From NCBI RefSeq assembly GCF_012489685.1, contig NC_080045.1:6267001-6331000 (forward strand): a stretch of DNA of 64,000 bases. Reading direction: 5' to 3'. Position numbers and translations under genes: made by a program. How positions within the stretch are numbered: the stretch's first letter is position 1; every line of letters starts with the position of its first letter. Below, one piece after another: positions 32,111 through 43,269 of this stretch. Below the pieces are notes generated by a model, which was not told the DNA's origin, ran no database searches, and worked only from the letters and a program-made list of their open reading frames with translations. The DNA comes from Lotus japonicus (taxonomy: Eukaryota; Streptophyta; Magnoliopsida; Fabales; Fabaceae).

Positions 32111-34519
32111 TGATTTTACACGGATTGGTGGAAAAAGTTCGATAGAAATAATAGGTGAAAAAGATTAAGACTATAAACTTACGGATCTGCAAAGGGGAAA
32201 TGTAGAACCTCTTCTAATCTCATATGTATCCATTGATTATGTAATGAATATACAATCTTCCAATTTTTTTTATCCATTTTATGATAAAAAGTTGTTGATT
32301 TGTTATGATGAAGTTCTAAAAATATAGTAAATTAAAGGGATCTGATATATGCACGAATTGGATACGCGTAAGAGAAAAAAAAAGTCAAATAACCAACCTG
32401 AAAAACGAAACATGATATGAACAATGGTACAATCAACTATCAGTTATCTAATTTGAATTCGAGGTAATAGAATCAATAATTTTAGTTATGTTTGAAGATA
32501 AATCAATTTTTAATTTTTTTTACCAAAACTCGATCAATAGTTTAACTAATTAAATCAATCTCGACTTGGTTTATTTAAGTATACATAGTTTTAAAATAAA
32601 TTTGGGAAATAAATAATTGAAATGAGGATTGATTCCCAAATATCAAACACCCGTATTCTCCTAATGATTTTATTTTATGAAAATTTCTTTTTTCAATTAA
32701 CGTGAGATTCAAATTTTTGACCGCAATATCAATTTGTATAGCACTATCATCGAATCATTTTCCCACTGCTATACTTTTTAGTTTGTACTAATTCTCATCT
32801 TTTAAACCATTATTCAAACAACACCAACCTATAAATATTTAAAACAGGCGTGGCCGAGTGAGCGGCTAATGTATGTAAATTTGGTAAAGCATGCAGGTTA
32901 GTTTTCTTAGGCACCGAAGAGGAGACTATTGAGGCCTTTTTGAATCACCTATAGTCGACCCATCCGGAGAGGGGTGGAGGTGGGTAGGGCCTACTTCTTT
33001 ATGGTCTGGTAGTTCGTTTTCTCAAAAATGGAGCGCGGTTCGTTTTCTCCTGGTAGGTTTTTGGTCATTGTGGGATGTGCCCGGGATTCGAGTCTTTCTA
33101 TCGGTTTTTTATTGTCGTATGTTGGTTTTCCTTGGGTTCGTAGCTCGTTGTTTTCTTTTTTCGTATTTGCGTTGTAACGTCCATTGGTGAGAGGACTTGT
33201 TCTCGCCTCCGATTATTATAATTTTCTTTTGCTTTCAAAAAAATATATTTAAAACCACAATAAATAAAAGAAACAAGTTTTGAATAAGATATGTTCAAAA
33301 AAAAAAGTTTTGAATAAGATATCAAATGATTTTGAGAGGATTGAGAGGCGGACTGAAAATATTTACTCCCGCTAGATTTTTTGAAGGAGTAAATTAGAAT
33401 TCACAAGTTTCTTCTTCTTTCAAGATCACCAATTCTTCTTCTTGATAGTAGTTTGAGTTATAGGTATTTATGTAATTTCTTTTTTCTTAAATTTTAAAAT
33501 CAATAACTTCTCTCTTCCATTTTATTATTTTCTTTCTAATTTTCGACCAGCTTCACCATCGTTTATGGTCAATTTTGGTCTGCATCTCAAGTAGTGGAAC
33601 CTCCGCTATTACTCGAATGTTCTCCTCCACTATCACCATGTGCAGGTGCAAATCGCAAAGGTTTTCCCCTTAGCGAGCTTCGTACTTCCTCCATCGCTTA
33701 GTTTTGACTACAGAGCACATCTACTGTTGCTCTATTTTGAGATGAGATAAAATCATTCAAGCGATAATGAAGATGGTCCTACACAAATAGAAGAAACCTC
33801 ACAACAGTTATGGGGAAATTTACGAAATGTTGAAGCAGATGTGAAATTTTGCTTTTTGGTGAATTCGCGAAATGCTTAAAAATATAATAAATGTAGCCTC
33901 ACATCATTGTGAACCTTATTAGAGGAAAAAATGATGCGCAATAGCAACAAGGAATTGCGAGAGAGTGGTCGAGTTTTTGAAGAAAAAGAATATGCAGATA
34001 CAAATAAAGTTCAAAAAAAGTGATGACATATTTATTTAGTACCCAATAAGTCAAGTTCCATTTTAGAATAAAATAAATGATAACTTTGTCCATAAAAGGT
34101 TTGGAATGGTAATTTACTCCTACCAAAAATATAGTGAGAGTGTTATTGGAAACTCAACAAAAATATACATGATGCATGATGTGTATCGTTCGAGTTCTCT
34201 CTCTCTCTCTCCCTCTCTTTCTCACATCCATCTCATCATTAAATTTCTTTAATTCTGCAACTAGTGAATCAAGGCTATAATGACTAAATCGTAAATTTAT
34301 AAAGAGTCTAAATATGTAGTTTAACTAGCATTTTCGAGCCAAGACATGTTTCATCAATTATAATATTTGATCCTGTATGTGGACGACCACATTGAAGTCC
34401 CATATCAAGAGTTGAATGGAAATAAATAAATGGATAAGTTTGCCATAAAATGTCATTATAATTTTCTTATAAATTGAGGCACCATCCACACTTCTAGTCA
34501 TATCTTCAAACTCTACACA
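32111..34519 (+). repeat. Unit 4 spacer up to the assembly gap
   Basis: Complete spacer with SINE-like copy 4, (TC)n tract and a promoter with TATAAAT and leader ending CTCTACACA. The N run starts about 30 bases before the position where a further ATG would be expected. Confidence 0.8.
32846..33244 (+). mobile_element. SINE-like insertion, copy 4 (399 bp)
   Basis: Same head, tail and ATATTTAAAAC direct repeats as the other copies. Confidence 0.68.
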
Positions 34520-34619
34520 NNNNNNNNNNNNNNNNNNNNNNNNNNNNNNNNNNNNNNNNNNNNNNNNNNNNNNNNNNNNNNNNNNNNNNNNNNNNNNNNN
34601 NNNNNNNNNNNNNNNNNNN
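34520..34619. other. Assembly gap of 100 N
   Basis: Exactly 100 N, the usual placeholder for unknown size. The sequence to the right restarts at a point matching 34028, so about 491 bases are present on both sides. Removing the N run and this overlap leaves 2888 bp between genes 4 and 5, one normal period. The gap therefore hides either nothing or a whole number of units. Confidence 0.95.
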
Positions 34620-35138
34620 ATATTTATTTGTACCCAATAAGTCAAGTTCCATTTTAGAATAAAATAAATGATAACTTTGTCCATAAAAGGTTTGGAATGG
34701 TAATTTACTCCTACCAAAAATATAGTGAGAGTGTTATTGGAAACTCAACAAAAATATACATGATGCATGATGTGTATCGTTCGAGTTCTCTTCTCTCTCT
34801 CCCTCTCTTTTCTCACATCCATCTCATCATTAAATTTCTTTAATTCTGCAACTAGTGAATCAAGGCTATAATGACTAAATCGTAAATTTATAAAGAGTCT
34901 AAATATGTAGTTTAACTAGCATTTTCGAGCCAAGACATGTTTCATCAATTATAATATTTGATCCTGTATGTGGACGACCACATTGAAGTCCCATATCAAG
35001 AGTTGAATGGAAATAAATAAATGGATAAGTTTGCCATAAAATGTCATTATAATTTTCTTATAAATTGAGGCACCATCCACACTTCTAGTCATATCTTCAA
35101 ACTCTACACACAAACCACACACATATCTACTAACCAAG
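34620..35138 (+). repeat. Promoter-side partial spacer right of the gap
   Basis: Duplicate of the last ~490 bases left of the gap plus the leader of gene 5. It differs by small indels (TTTGTACCC against TTTAGTACCC; TCTCTTCTCTC in the TC tract; CAAACCACAC in the leader). Some may be contig-end errors. Confidence 0.75.
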
Positions 35139-35586
35139 ATGCCTGGAAGGAAAATGATGTCTTTTTTCATTCCTGTTATGACATTTGGGATAATGTTAAC
35201 CTCTTTCGTTTCAAGCCAGACGGATGAAATCTCTTGCTTTGCTGCCATACCGTATTTGGCACCGTGTCTACCATATCTCACAGGTTTTGGGCAACCATCG
35301 TCTTATTGCTGCGTAGGAGCAACCACTTTAGCTCAAAGAGCTGACACCTCAAATCGGAGGGATCTATGTGGTTGTTTGAAAAAAGCTTCTGCACAATTTA
35401 ATGTGAATGCCGACAAAGCGAAACAGCTCCCGCAACTCTGTAACATCTCCCTTCCGTTCTCTTTTGATCCTAGTATTGATTGCAACACGTAAGTATCTCT
35501 TTTCCATTAGTATCTTAATCTTGTGAACATGTACATGCTTATTTCACTCTATTCATGTTTTATCGGTTCTGTGCAGGATTCCATGA
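35139..35586 (+). CDS. nsLTP type I, array gene 5 (one codon shorter)
   Basis: Exons 35139-35488 and 35577-35586, intron 88 bp. A net three-base loss changes Thr71-Gln72 to a single Ser, so the interval between Cys58 and the next cysteine is 18 instead of 19. All eight cysteines remain. The deletion lies about 730 bases from the gap edge, where other small indels also cluster, so either a real variant or a consensus error is possible. Class beta 3' flank; the codon for Arg75 is of the CGG-AGG type seen in genes 3 and 6. Confidence 0.82.
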
Positions 35587-38023
35587 TGATTTTACACGGT
35601 TTGGTGGAAAAAGTTCGATAGAAATAATAGGTGAAAAAGATAAAGACTATACACTTACGGATCTGCAAAGGGGAAATGTAGAACCTCTTCTAATCTCATA
35701 TGTATCCATTGATTATGTAATGAATATACAATCTTCCAATTTTTTTATCCATTTTATGATAAAAAGTTGTTGATTTGTTATGATGAAGTTCTAAAAATAT
35801 AGTAAATTATAGGGATCTGATATATGCACGAATTGGATACGCGTAAGAGAAAAAAAAAAGTCAAATAACCAACCTGAAAAACGAAACATGATATGAACAA
35901 TGGTACAATCAACTATCAGTTATCTAATTTGAATTCGAGGTAATAGAATCAATAATTTTAGTTATGTTTGAAGATAAATCAATTTTTAATTTTTTTACCA
36001 AAACTCGATCAATAGTTTAACTAATTAAATCAATCTCGACTTGGTTTTTTTAAGTTTACATAGTTTTAAAATAAATTTGGGAAATAAATAATTGAAATGA
36101 GGATTGATTCCCAAATTTCAAACACCCGTGTTCTCCTAATGATTTTATTTTATGAAAATTTCTTTTTTCAATTAATGTGAGATTCAAATTTTTGACCGCA
36201 ATATCAATTTGTGTAGCACTATCATCGAATCATTTTCCCACTGCTATACTTTTTAGTTTGTACTAATTCTCATCTTTTAAACCATTATTCAAACAACACC
36301 AACCTATAAATATTTAAAACAGGCGTGGCCGAGTGAGCGGCTAATGTATGTAAATTTGGTAAAGCATGCAGGTTAGTTTTCTTAGGCACCGAAGAGGAGA
36401 CTATTGAGGCCTTTTTGAATCACCTATAGTCGACCCATCCGGAGAGGGGTGGAGGTGGGTAGGGCCTACTTCTTGATGGTCTGGTAGTTTGTTTTCTCAA
36501 AAATGGAGCGCGGTTCGTTTTCTCCTGGTAGGTTTTTGGTAATTGTTGGATGTGCCCGGGATTCGAGTCTTTCTATCGGTTTTTTATTGTCGTATGTTGG
36601 TTTTCCTAGGGTTCGTAGCTCGTTGTTTTCTTTTTTCGTATTTGCGTTGTAACGTCCATTGGTGAGAGGACTTGTTCTCGCCTCCGATTATTATAATTTT
36701 CTTTTGCTTTCAAAAAAATATATTTAAAACCACAATAAATAAAAGAAACAAGTTTTGAATAAGATATGTTCAAAAAAAAAAGTTTTGAATAAGATATCAA
36801 ATGATTTTGAGAGGATTGAGAGGCGGACTGAAAATATTTACTCCCGCTAGATTTTTTGAAGGAGTAAATTAGAATTCACAAGTTTCTTCTTCTTTCAAGA
36901 TCACCAATTCTTCTTCTTGATAGTAGTTTGAGTTATAGGTATTTATGTAATTTCTTTTTTCTTAAATTTTAAAATCAATAACTTCTCTCTTCCATTTTAT
37001 TATTTTCTTTCTAATTTTCGACCAGCTTCACCATCGTTTATGGTCAATTTTGGTCTGCATCTCAAGTAGTGGAACCTCCGCTATTACTCGAATGTTCTCC
37101 TCCACTATCACCATGTGCAGGTGCAAATCGCAAAGGTTTTCCCCTTAGCGAGCTTCGTACTTCCTCCATCGCTTAGTTTTGACTACAGAGCACATCTACT
37201 GTTGCTCTATTTTGAGATGAGATAAAATCATTCAAGCGATAATGAAGATGGTCCTACACAAATAGAAGAAACCTCACAACAGTTATGGGGAAATTTATGA
37301 AATGTTGAAGCAGATGTGAAATTTTGCTTTTTGGTGAATTCGCGAAATGCTTAAAAATATAATAAATGTAGCCTCACATCATTGTGAACCTTATTAGAGG
37401 AAAAAATGATGCGCAATAGCAACAAGGAATTGCGAGAGAGTGGTCGAGTTTTTGAAGAAAAAGAATATGCAGATACAAATAAAGTTCAAAAAAAGTGATG
37501 ACATATTTATTTAGTACCCAATAAGTCAAGTTCCATTTTAGAATAAAATAAATGATAACTTTGTCCATAAAAGGTTTGGAATGGTAATTTACTCCTACCA
37601 AAAATATAGTGAGAGTGTTATTGGAAACTCAACAAAAATATACATGATGCATGATGTGTATCGTTCGAGTTCTCTCTCTCTCTCTCCCTCTCTTTCTCAC
37701 ATCCATCTCATCATTAAATTTCTTTAATTCTGCAACTAGTGAATCAAGGCTATAATGACTAAATCGTAAATTTATAAAGAGTCTAAATATGTAGTTTAAC
37801 TAGCATTTTCGAGCCAAGACATGTTTCATCAATTATAATATTTGATCCTGTATGTGGACGACCACATTGAAGTCCCATATCAAGAGTTGAATGGAAATAA
37901 ATAAATGGATAAGTTTGCCATAAAATGTCATTATAATTTTCTTATAAATTGAGGCACCATCCACACTTCTAGTCATATCTTCAAACTCTACACACAAACA
38001 CACACACATATCTACTAACCAAG
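35587..38023 (+). repeat. Unit 5 spacer
   Basis: Markers GTTTACATAG and CCCGTGTTCTCC match the unit 2 and 6 spacers. The distal part (TTGAATAAGATATC, TTTCAAGATCACC) matches units 3 and 4, so it is a mosaic. Confidence 0.8.
36321..36719 (+). mobile_element. SINE-like insertion, copy 5 (399 bp)
   Basis: Same boundaries and direct repeats as the other copies. Confidence 0.68.
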
Positions 38024-38474
38024 ATGCCTGGAAGGAAAATGATGTATTTTTTCATTCATGTTATGACATTTGGGATAATGTTAACCTCTTTCGTTTCAAG
38101 CCAGACGGATGAAATCTCTTGCTTTGCTGCCATACCGTATTTGGCACCGTGTCTACCATATCTCACAGGTTTTGGGCAACCATCGTCTTATTGCTGCGTA
38201 GGAGCAACCACTTTAGCTCAAAGAGCTGACACCACTCAAAATCGGAGGGATCTATGTGGTTGTTTGAAAAAAGCTTCTGCACAATTTAATGTGAATGCCG
38301 ACAAAGCGAAACAGCTCCCGCAACTCTGTAACATCTCCCTTCCGTTCTCTTTTGATCCTAGTATTGATTGCAACACGTAAGTATCTCTTTTCCATTAGTA
38401 TCTTAATCTTGTGAACATGTACATGCTTATTTCACTCTATTCATGTTTTATCGGTTCTGTGCAGGATTCCATGA
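38024..38474 (+). CDS. nsLTP type I, array gene 6 (Tyr8/His12 variant)
   Basis: Exons 38024-38376 and 38465-38474, intron 88 bp. Protein identical to gene 3, with Tyr8 and His12 in the signal peptide and an unchanged mature part. It lies 9257 bp from gene 3, matching a three-unit repeat. Class beta 3' flank. Confidence 0.9.
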
Positions 38475-40913
38475 TGATTTTACACGGTTTGGTGGAAAAA
38501 GTTCGATAGAAATAATAGGTGAAAAAGATAAAGACTATACACTTACGGATCTGCAAAGGGGAAATGTAGAACCTCTTCTAATCTCATATGTATCCATTGA
38601 TTATGTAATGAATATACAATCTTCCAATTTTTTTTATCCATTTTATGATAAAAAGTTGTTGATTTGTTATGATGAAGTTCTAAAAATATAGTAAATTATA
38701 GGGATCTGATATATGCACGAATTGGATACGCGTAAGAGAAAAAAAAAAGTCAAATAACCAACCTGAAAAACGAAACATGATATGAACAATGGTACAATCA
38801 ACTATCAGTTATCTAATTTGAATTCGAGGTAATAGAATCAATAATTTTAGTTATGTTTGAAGATAAATCAATTTTTAATTTTTTTTACCAAAACTCGATC
38901 AATAGTTTAACTAATTAAATCAATCTCGACTTGGTTTTTTTAAGTTTACATAGTTTTAAAATAAATTTGGGAAATAAATAATTGAAATGAGGATTGATTC
39001 CCAAATTTCAAACACCCGTGTTCTCCTAATGATTTTATTTTATGAAAATTTCTTTTTTCAATTAATGTGAGATTCAAATTTTTGACCGCAATATCAATTT
39101 GTGTAGCACTATCATCGAATCATTTTCCCACTGCTATACTTTTTAGTTTGTACTAATTCTCATCTTTTAAACCATTATTCAAACAACACCAACCTATAAA
39201 TATTTAAAACAGGCGTGGCCGAGTGAGCGGCTAATGTATGTAAATTTGGTAAAGCATGCAGGTTAGTTTTCTTAGGCACCGAAGAGGAGACTATTGAGGC
39301 CTTTTTGAATCACCTATAGTCGACCCATCCGGAGAGGGGTGGAGGTGGGTAGGGCCTACTTCTTGATGGTCTGGTAGTTTGTTTTCTCAAAAATGGAGCG
39401 CGGTTCGTTTTCTCCTGGTAGGTTTTTGGTAATTGTTGGATGTGCCCGGGATTCGAGTCTTTCTATCGGTTTTTTATTGTCGTATGTTGGTTTTCCTAGG
39501 GTTCGTAGCTCGTTGTTTTCTTTTTTCGTATTTGCGTTGTAACGTCCATTGGTGAGAGGACTTGTTCTCGCCTCCGATTATTATAATTTTCTTTTGCTTT
39601 CAAAAAAATATATTTAAAACCACAATAAATAAAAGAAACAAGTTTTGAATAAGATATGTTCAAAAAAAAAAGTTTTGGATAAGATATCAAATGATTTTGA
39701 GAGGATTGAGAGGCGGACTGAAAATATTTACTCCCGCTAGATTTTTTGAAGGAGTAAATTAGAATTCACAAGTTTCTTCTTCTTTCGAGATCACTAATTC
39801 TTCTTCTTGATAGTAGTTTGAGTTATAGGTATTTATGTAATTTCTTTTTTCGTAAATTTTAAAATCAATAACTTCTCTCTTCCATTTTATTATTTTCTTT
39901 CTAATTTTCGACCAGCTTCACCATCGTTTATGGTCAATTTTGGTCTGCATCTCAAGTAGTGGAACCTCCGCTATTACTCGAATGTTCTCCTCCACTATCA
40001 CCATGTGCAGGTGCAAATCGCAAAGGTTTTCCCCTTAGCGAGCTTCGTACTTCCTCCATCGCTTAGTTTTGACTACAGAGCACATCTACTGTTGCTCTAT
40101 TTTGAGATGAGATAAAATCATTCAAGCGATAATGAAGATGGTCCTACACAAATAGAAGAAACCTCACAACAGTTATGGGGAAATTTACGAAATGTTGAAG
40201 CAGATGTGAAATTTTGCTTTTTGGTGAATTCGCGAAATGCTTAAAAATATAATAAATGTAGCCTCACATCATTGTGAACCTTATTAGAGGAAAAAATGAT
40301 GCGCAATAGCAACAAGGAATTGCGAGAGAGTGGTCGAGTTTTTGAAGAAAAAGAATATGCAGATACAAATAAAGTTCAAAAAAAGTGATGACATATTTAT
40401 TTAGTACCCAATAAGTCAAGTTCCATTTTAGAATAAAATAAAAGATAACTTTGTCCATAAAAGGTTTGGAATGGTAATTTACTCCTACCAAAAATATAGT
40501 GAGAGTGTTATTGGAAACTCAACAAAAATATACATGATGCATGATGTGTATCGTTCGAGTTCTCTCTCTCTCTCTCCCTCTCTTTCTCACATCCATCTCA
40601 TCATTAAATTTCTTTAATTCTGCAACTAGTGAATCAAGGCTATAATGACTAAATCGTAAATTTATAAAGAGTCTAAATATGTAGTTTAACTAGCATTTTC
40701 GAGCCAAGACATGTTTCATCAATTATAATATTTGATCCTGTATGTGGACGACCACATTGAAGTCCCATATCAAGAGTTGAATGGAAATAAATAAATGGAT
40801 AAGTTTGCCATAAAATGTCATTATAATTTTCTTATAAATTGAGGCACCATCCACACTTCTAGTCATATCTTCAAACTCTACACACAAACACACAGACATA
40901 TCTACTAACCAAG
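38475..40913 (+). repeat. Unit 6 spacer
   Basis: Nearly the same as the unit 2 spacer, including GTTTTGGATAAG and CTTTCGAGATCACTAATT. It has a private AAAGATAAC (usually AATGATAAC) near 40441. CACAGACAT in the leader precedes gene 7. Confidence 0.8.
39211..39609 (+). mobile_element. SINE-like insertion, copy 6 (399 bp)
   Basis: Same boundaries and direct repeats as the other copies. Confidence 0.68.
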
Positions 40914-41364
40914 ATGCCTGGAAGGAAAATGATGTCTTTTTTCATTCCTGTTATGACATTTGGGATAATGTTAACCTCTTTCGTTTCAAGCCAGACGGAT
41001 GAAATCTCTTGCTTTGCTGCCATACCGTATTTGGCACCGTGTCTACCATATCTCACAGGTTTTGGGCAACCATCGTCTTATTGCTGCGTAGGAGCAACCA
41101 CTTTAGCTCAAAGAGCTGACACCACTCAAAATCGCAGGGATCTATGTGGTTGTTTGAAAAAAGCTTCTGCACAATTTAATGTGAATGCCGACAAAGCGAA
41201 ACAGCTCCCGCAACTCTGTAACATCTCCCTTCCGTTCTCTTTTGATCCTAGTATTGATTGCAACACGTAAGTATCTCTTTTCCATTAGTATCTTAATCTT
41301 GTGAACATGTACATGCTTATTTCACTCTATTCATGTTTTATCGGTTCTGTGCAGGATTCCATGA
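40914..41364 (+). CDS. nsLTP type I, array gene 7
   Basis: Exons 40914-41266 and 41355-41364, intron 88 bp. Protein identical to genes 2 and 4. It shares CACAGACAT in the leader and CACGGATTGG plus GATTAAGAC in the 3' flank with gene 4, 9254 bp upstream. Last complete gene of the array; no gene follows because element D cuts the next promoter region. Confidence 0.91.
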
Positions 41365-43242
41365 TGATTTTACACGGATTGGTGGAAAAAGTTCGATAGA
41401 AATAATAGGTGAAAAAGATTAAGACTATAAACTTACGGATCTGCAAAGGGGAAATGTAGAACCTCTTCTAATCTCATATGTATCCATTGATTATGTAATG
41501 AATATACAATCTTCCAATTTTTTTTATCCATTTTATGATAAAAAGTTGTTGATTTGTTATGATGAAGTTCTAAAAATATAGTAAATTAAAGGGATCTGAT
41601 ATATGCACGAATTGGATACGCGTAAGAGAAAAAAAAAAGTCAAATAACCAACCTGAAAAACGAAACATGATATGAACAATGGTACAATCAACTATCAGTT
41701 ATCTAATTTGAATTCGAGGTAATAGAATCAATAATTTTAGTTATGTTTGAAGATAAATCAATTTTTAATTTTTTTTACCAAAACTCGATCAATAGTTTAA
41801 CTAATTAAATCAATCTCGACTTGGTTTTTTTAAGTATACATAGTTTTAAAATAAATTTGGGAAATAAATAATTGAAATGAGGATTGATTCCCAAATTTCA
41901 AACACCCGTATTCTCCTAATGATTTTATTTTATGAAAATTTCTTTTTTCAATTAACGTGAGATTCAAATTTTTGACCGCAATATCAATTTGTATAGCACT
42001 ATCATCGAATCATTTTCCCACTGCTATACTTTTTAGTTTGTACTAATTCTCATCTTTTAAACCATTATTCAAACAACACCAACCTATAAATATTTAAAAC
42101 AGGCGTGGCCGAGTGAGCGGCTAATGTATGTAAATTTGGTAAAGCATGCAGGTTAGTTTTCTTAGGCACCGAAGAGGAGACTATTGAGGCCTTTTTGAAT
42201 CACCTATAGTCGACCCATCCGGAGAGGGGTGGAGGTGGGTAGGGCCTACTTCTTGATGGTCTGGTAGTTCGTTTTCTCAAAAATGGAGCGCGGTTCGTTT
42301 TCTCCTGGTAGGTTTTTGGTCATTGTTGGATGTGCCCGGGATTCGAGTCTTTCTATCGGTTTTTTATTGTCGTATGTTGGTTTTCCTTGGGTTCGTAGCT
42401 CGTTGTTTTCTTTTTTCGTATTTGCGTTGTAACGTCCATTGGTGAGAGGACTTGTTCTCGCCTCCGATTATTATAATTTTCTTTTGCTTTCAAAAAAATA
42501 TATTTAAAACCACAATAAATAAAAGAAACAAGTTTTGAATAAGAAATCAAATGATTTTGAGGGGATTGAGGCGAACTGAAAATATTTACTCCCACTAGAT
42601 TTTGTGAAGGAGTAAATTAGAATTCACTAGTTTCTTCTTCTTACAAGATCACCAATTCTTCTTCTTGAAAGTAGTTTGTGTTATAGGAATTTATGTAATT
42701 TCATTTTTCTTATATTTTTAAATCAATAACTTCTCTCTTCCATTTTATTATTTTCTTTCTAATTTTCGACCATCATCACCATTATTTTCTTATAATTTTC
42801 TTTCTCTGCATCTCAAGTAGTGGAACCTCCGCTATTACTCGAATGTTCTCCTCCACCATCACCATGTGCAGGTGCAAATCGCAAAGGGTTTCCCCTTACC
42901 GAGCTTCGTACTTCCTCCATCGCTTAGTTTTGACTACAAAGCACATATACTGTTGCTCTATTTGGAGATGAGAAAAACTCATTGAACTTAATTTCAAGGG
43001 ATAATGAAGATGGTCCTACACAAATAGAAGAAACCTCACAACAATTATTGGGAAATTTACGAAATGTTGAAGCAGATGTGAAATTTTGCTTTTAGGTGAA
43101 TTCGCTAAATGTTTAAAAATATAGTAAATGTAGCCTCACATCATTGTGCACCTTATTAGAGGAAAAAAAGATGCGCAATAGCAACAAGGAATTGCGAGAG
43201 AGTGATCGAGTTTTTGAAGAAAAAGAATATGCAGATACAAAT
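41365..43242 (+). repeat. Terminal, truncated and diverged unit
   Basis: Normal spacer with SINE-like copy 7 up to about 42543, then clearly more diverged sequence (CCCACTAGATTTTGTG, TTACAAGATCACC, lacking the short duplication around AATAAGATATG). Homology ends at GCAGATACAAAT, 43242, where element D begins with TGTTC. Edge units escaping homogenisation are typical of tandem arrays. Confidence 0.82.
42101..42499 (+). mobile_element. SINE-like insertion, copy 7 (399 bp)
   Basis: Same boundaries and direct repeats as the other copies. It is the last feature before the diverged tail of the array. Confidence 0.68.
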
Positions 43243-43269
43243 TGTTCTATCCTCAGAACATAGAGATAG
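43243..43269 (-). mobile_element. Left end of LTR element D
   Basis: TGTTCTATCCTCAGAACATA starts abruptly at the end of array homology. The last five bases, GATAG, are the target duplication of the SIRE that follows. The remainder of D resumes at 57801. On the - strand this end reads ...GAACA, a proper LTR terminus. Confidence 0.6.

Larger units (their letters stand above)
20383..43242 (+). repeat. Tandem array of ~2.89-kb units each carrying one nsLTP gene
   Basis: Gene starts at 22990, 25877, 28767, 31660, 35139, 38024 and 40914 give periods of 2887, 2890, 2893, 3479 (containing the N gap), 2885 and 2890 bp. A 5'-truncated unit begins the array and a partial, more diverged unit ends it at 43242, where element D starts. 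By eye the units are about 98-99% alike in coding and spacer sequence, with private indels in homopolymers and a (TC)n tract. This indicates amplification by unequal exchange with continuing homogenisation. Confidence 0.95.

Noticed and set aside
34358..34717. 119-codon - strand ORF across the gap
   Set aside because: It is read through the N run, so it is an artefact.
20383..43242. CRISPR-like or satellite array
   Set aside because: The 2.89-kb units with intron-bearing genes are a gene tandem array, far too long for CRISPR and with coding content unlike satellite DNA.
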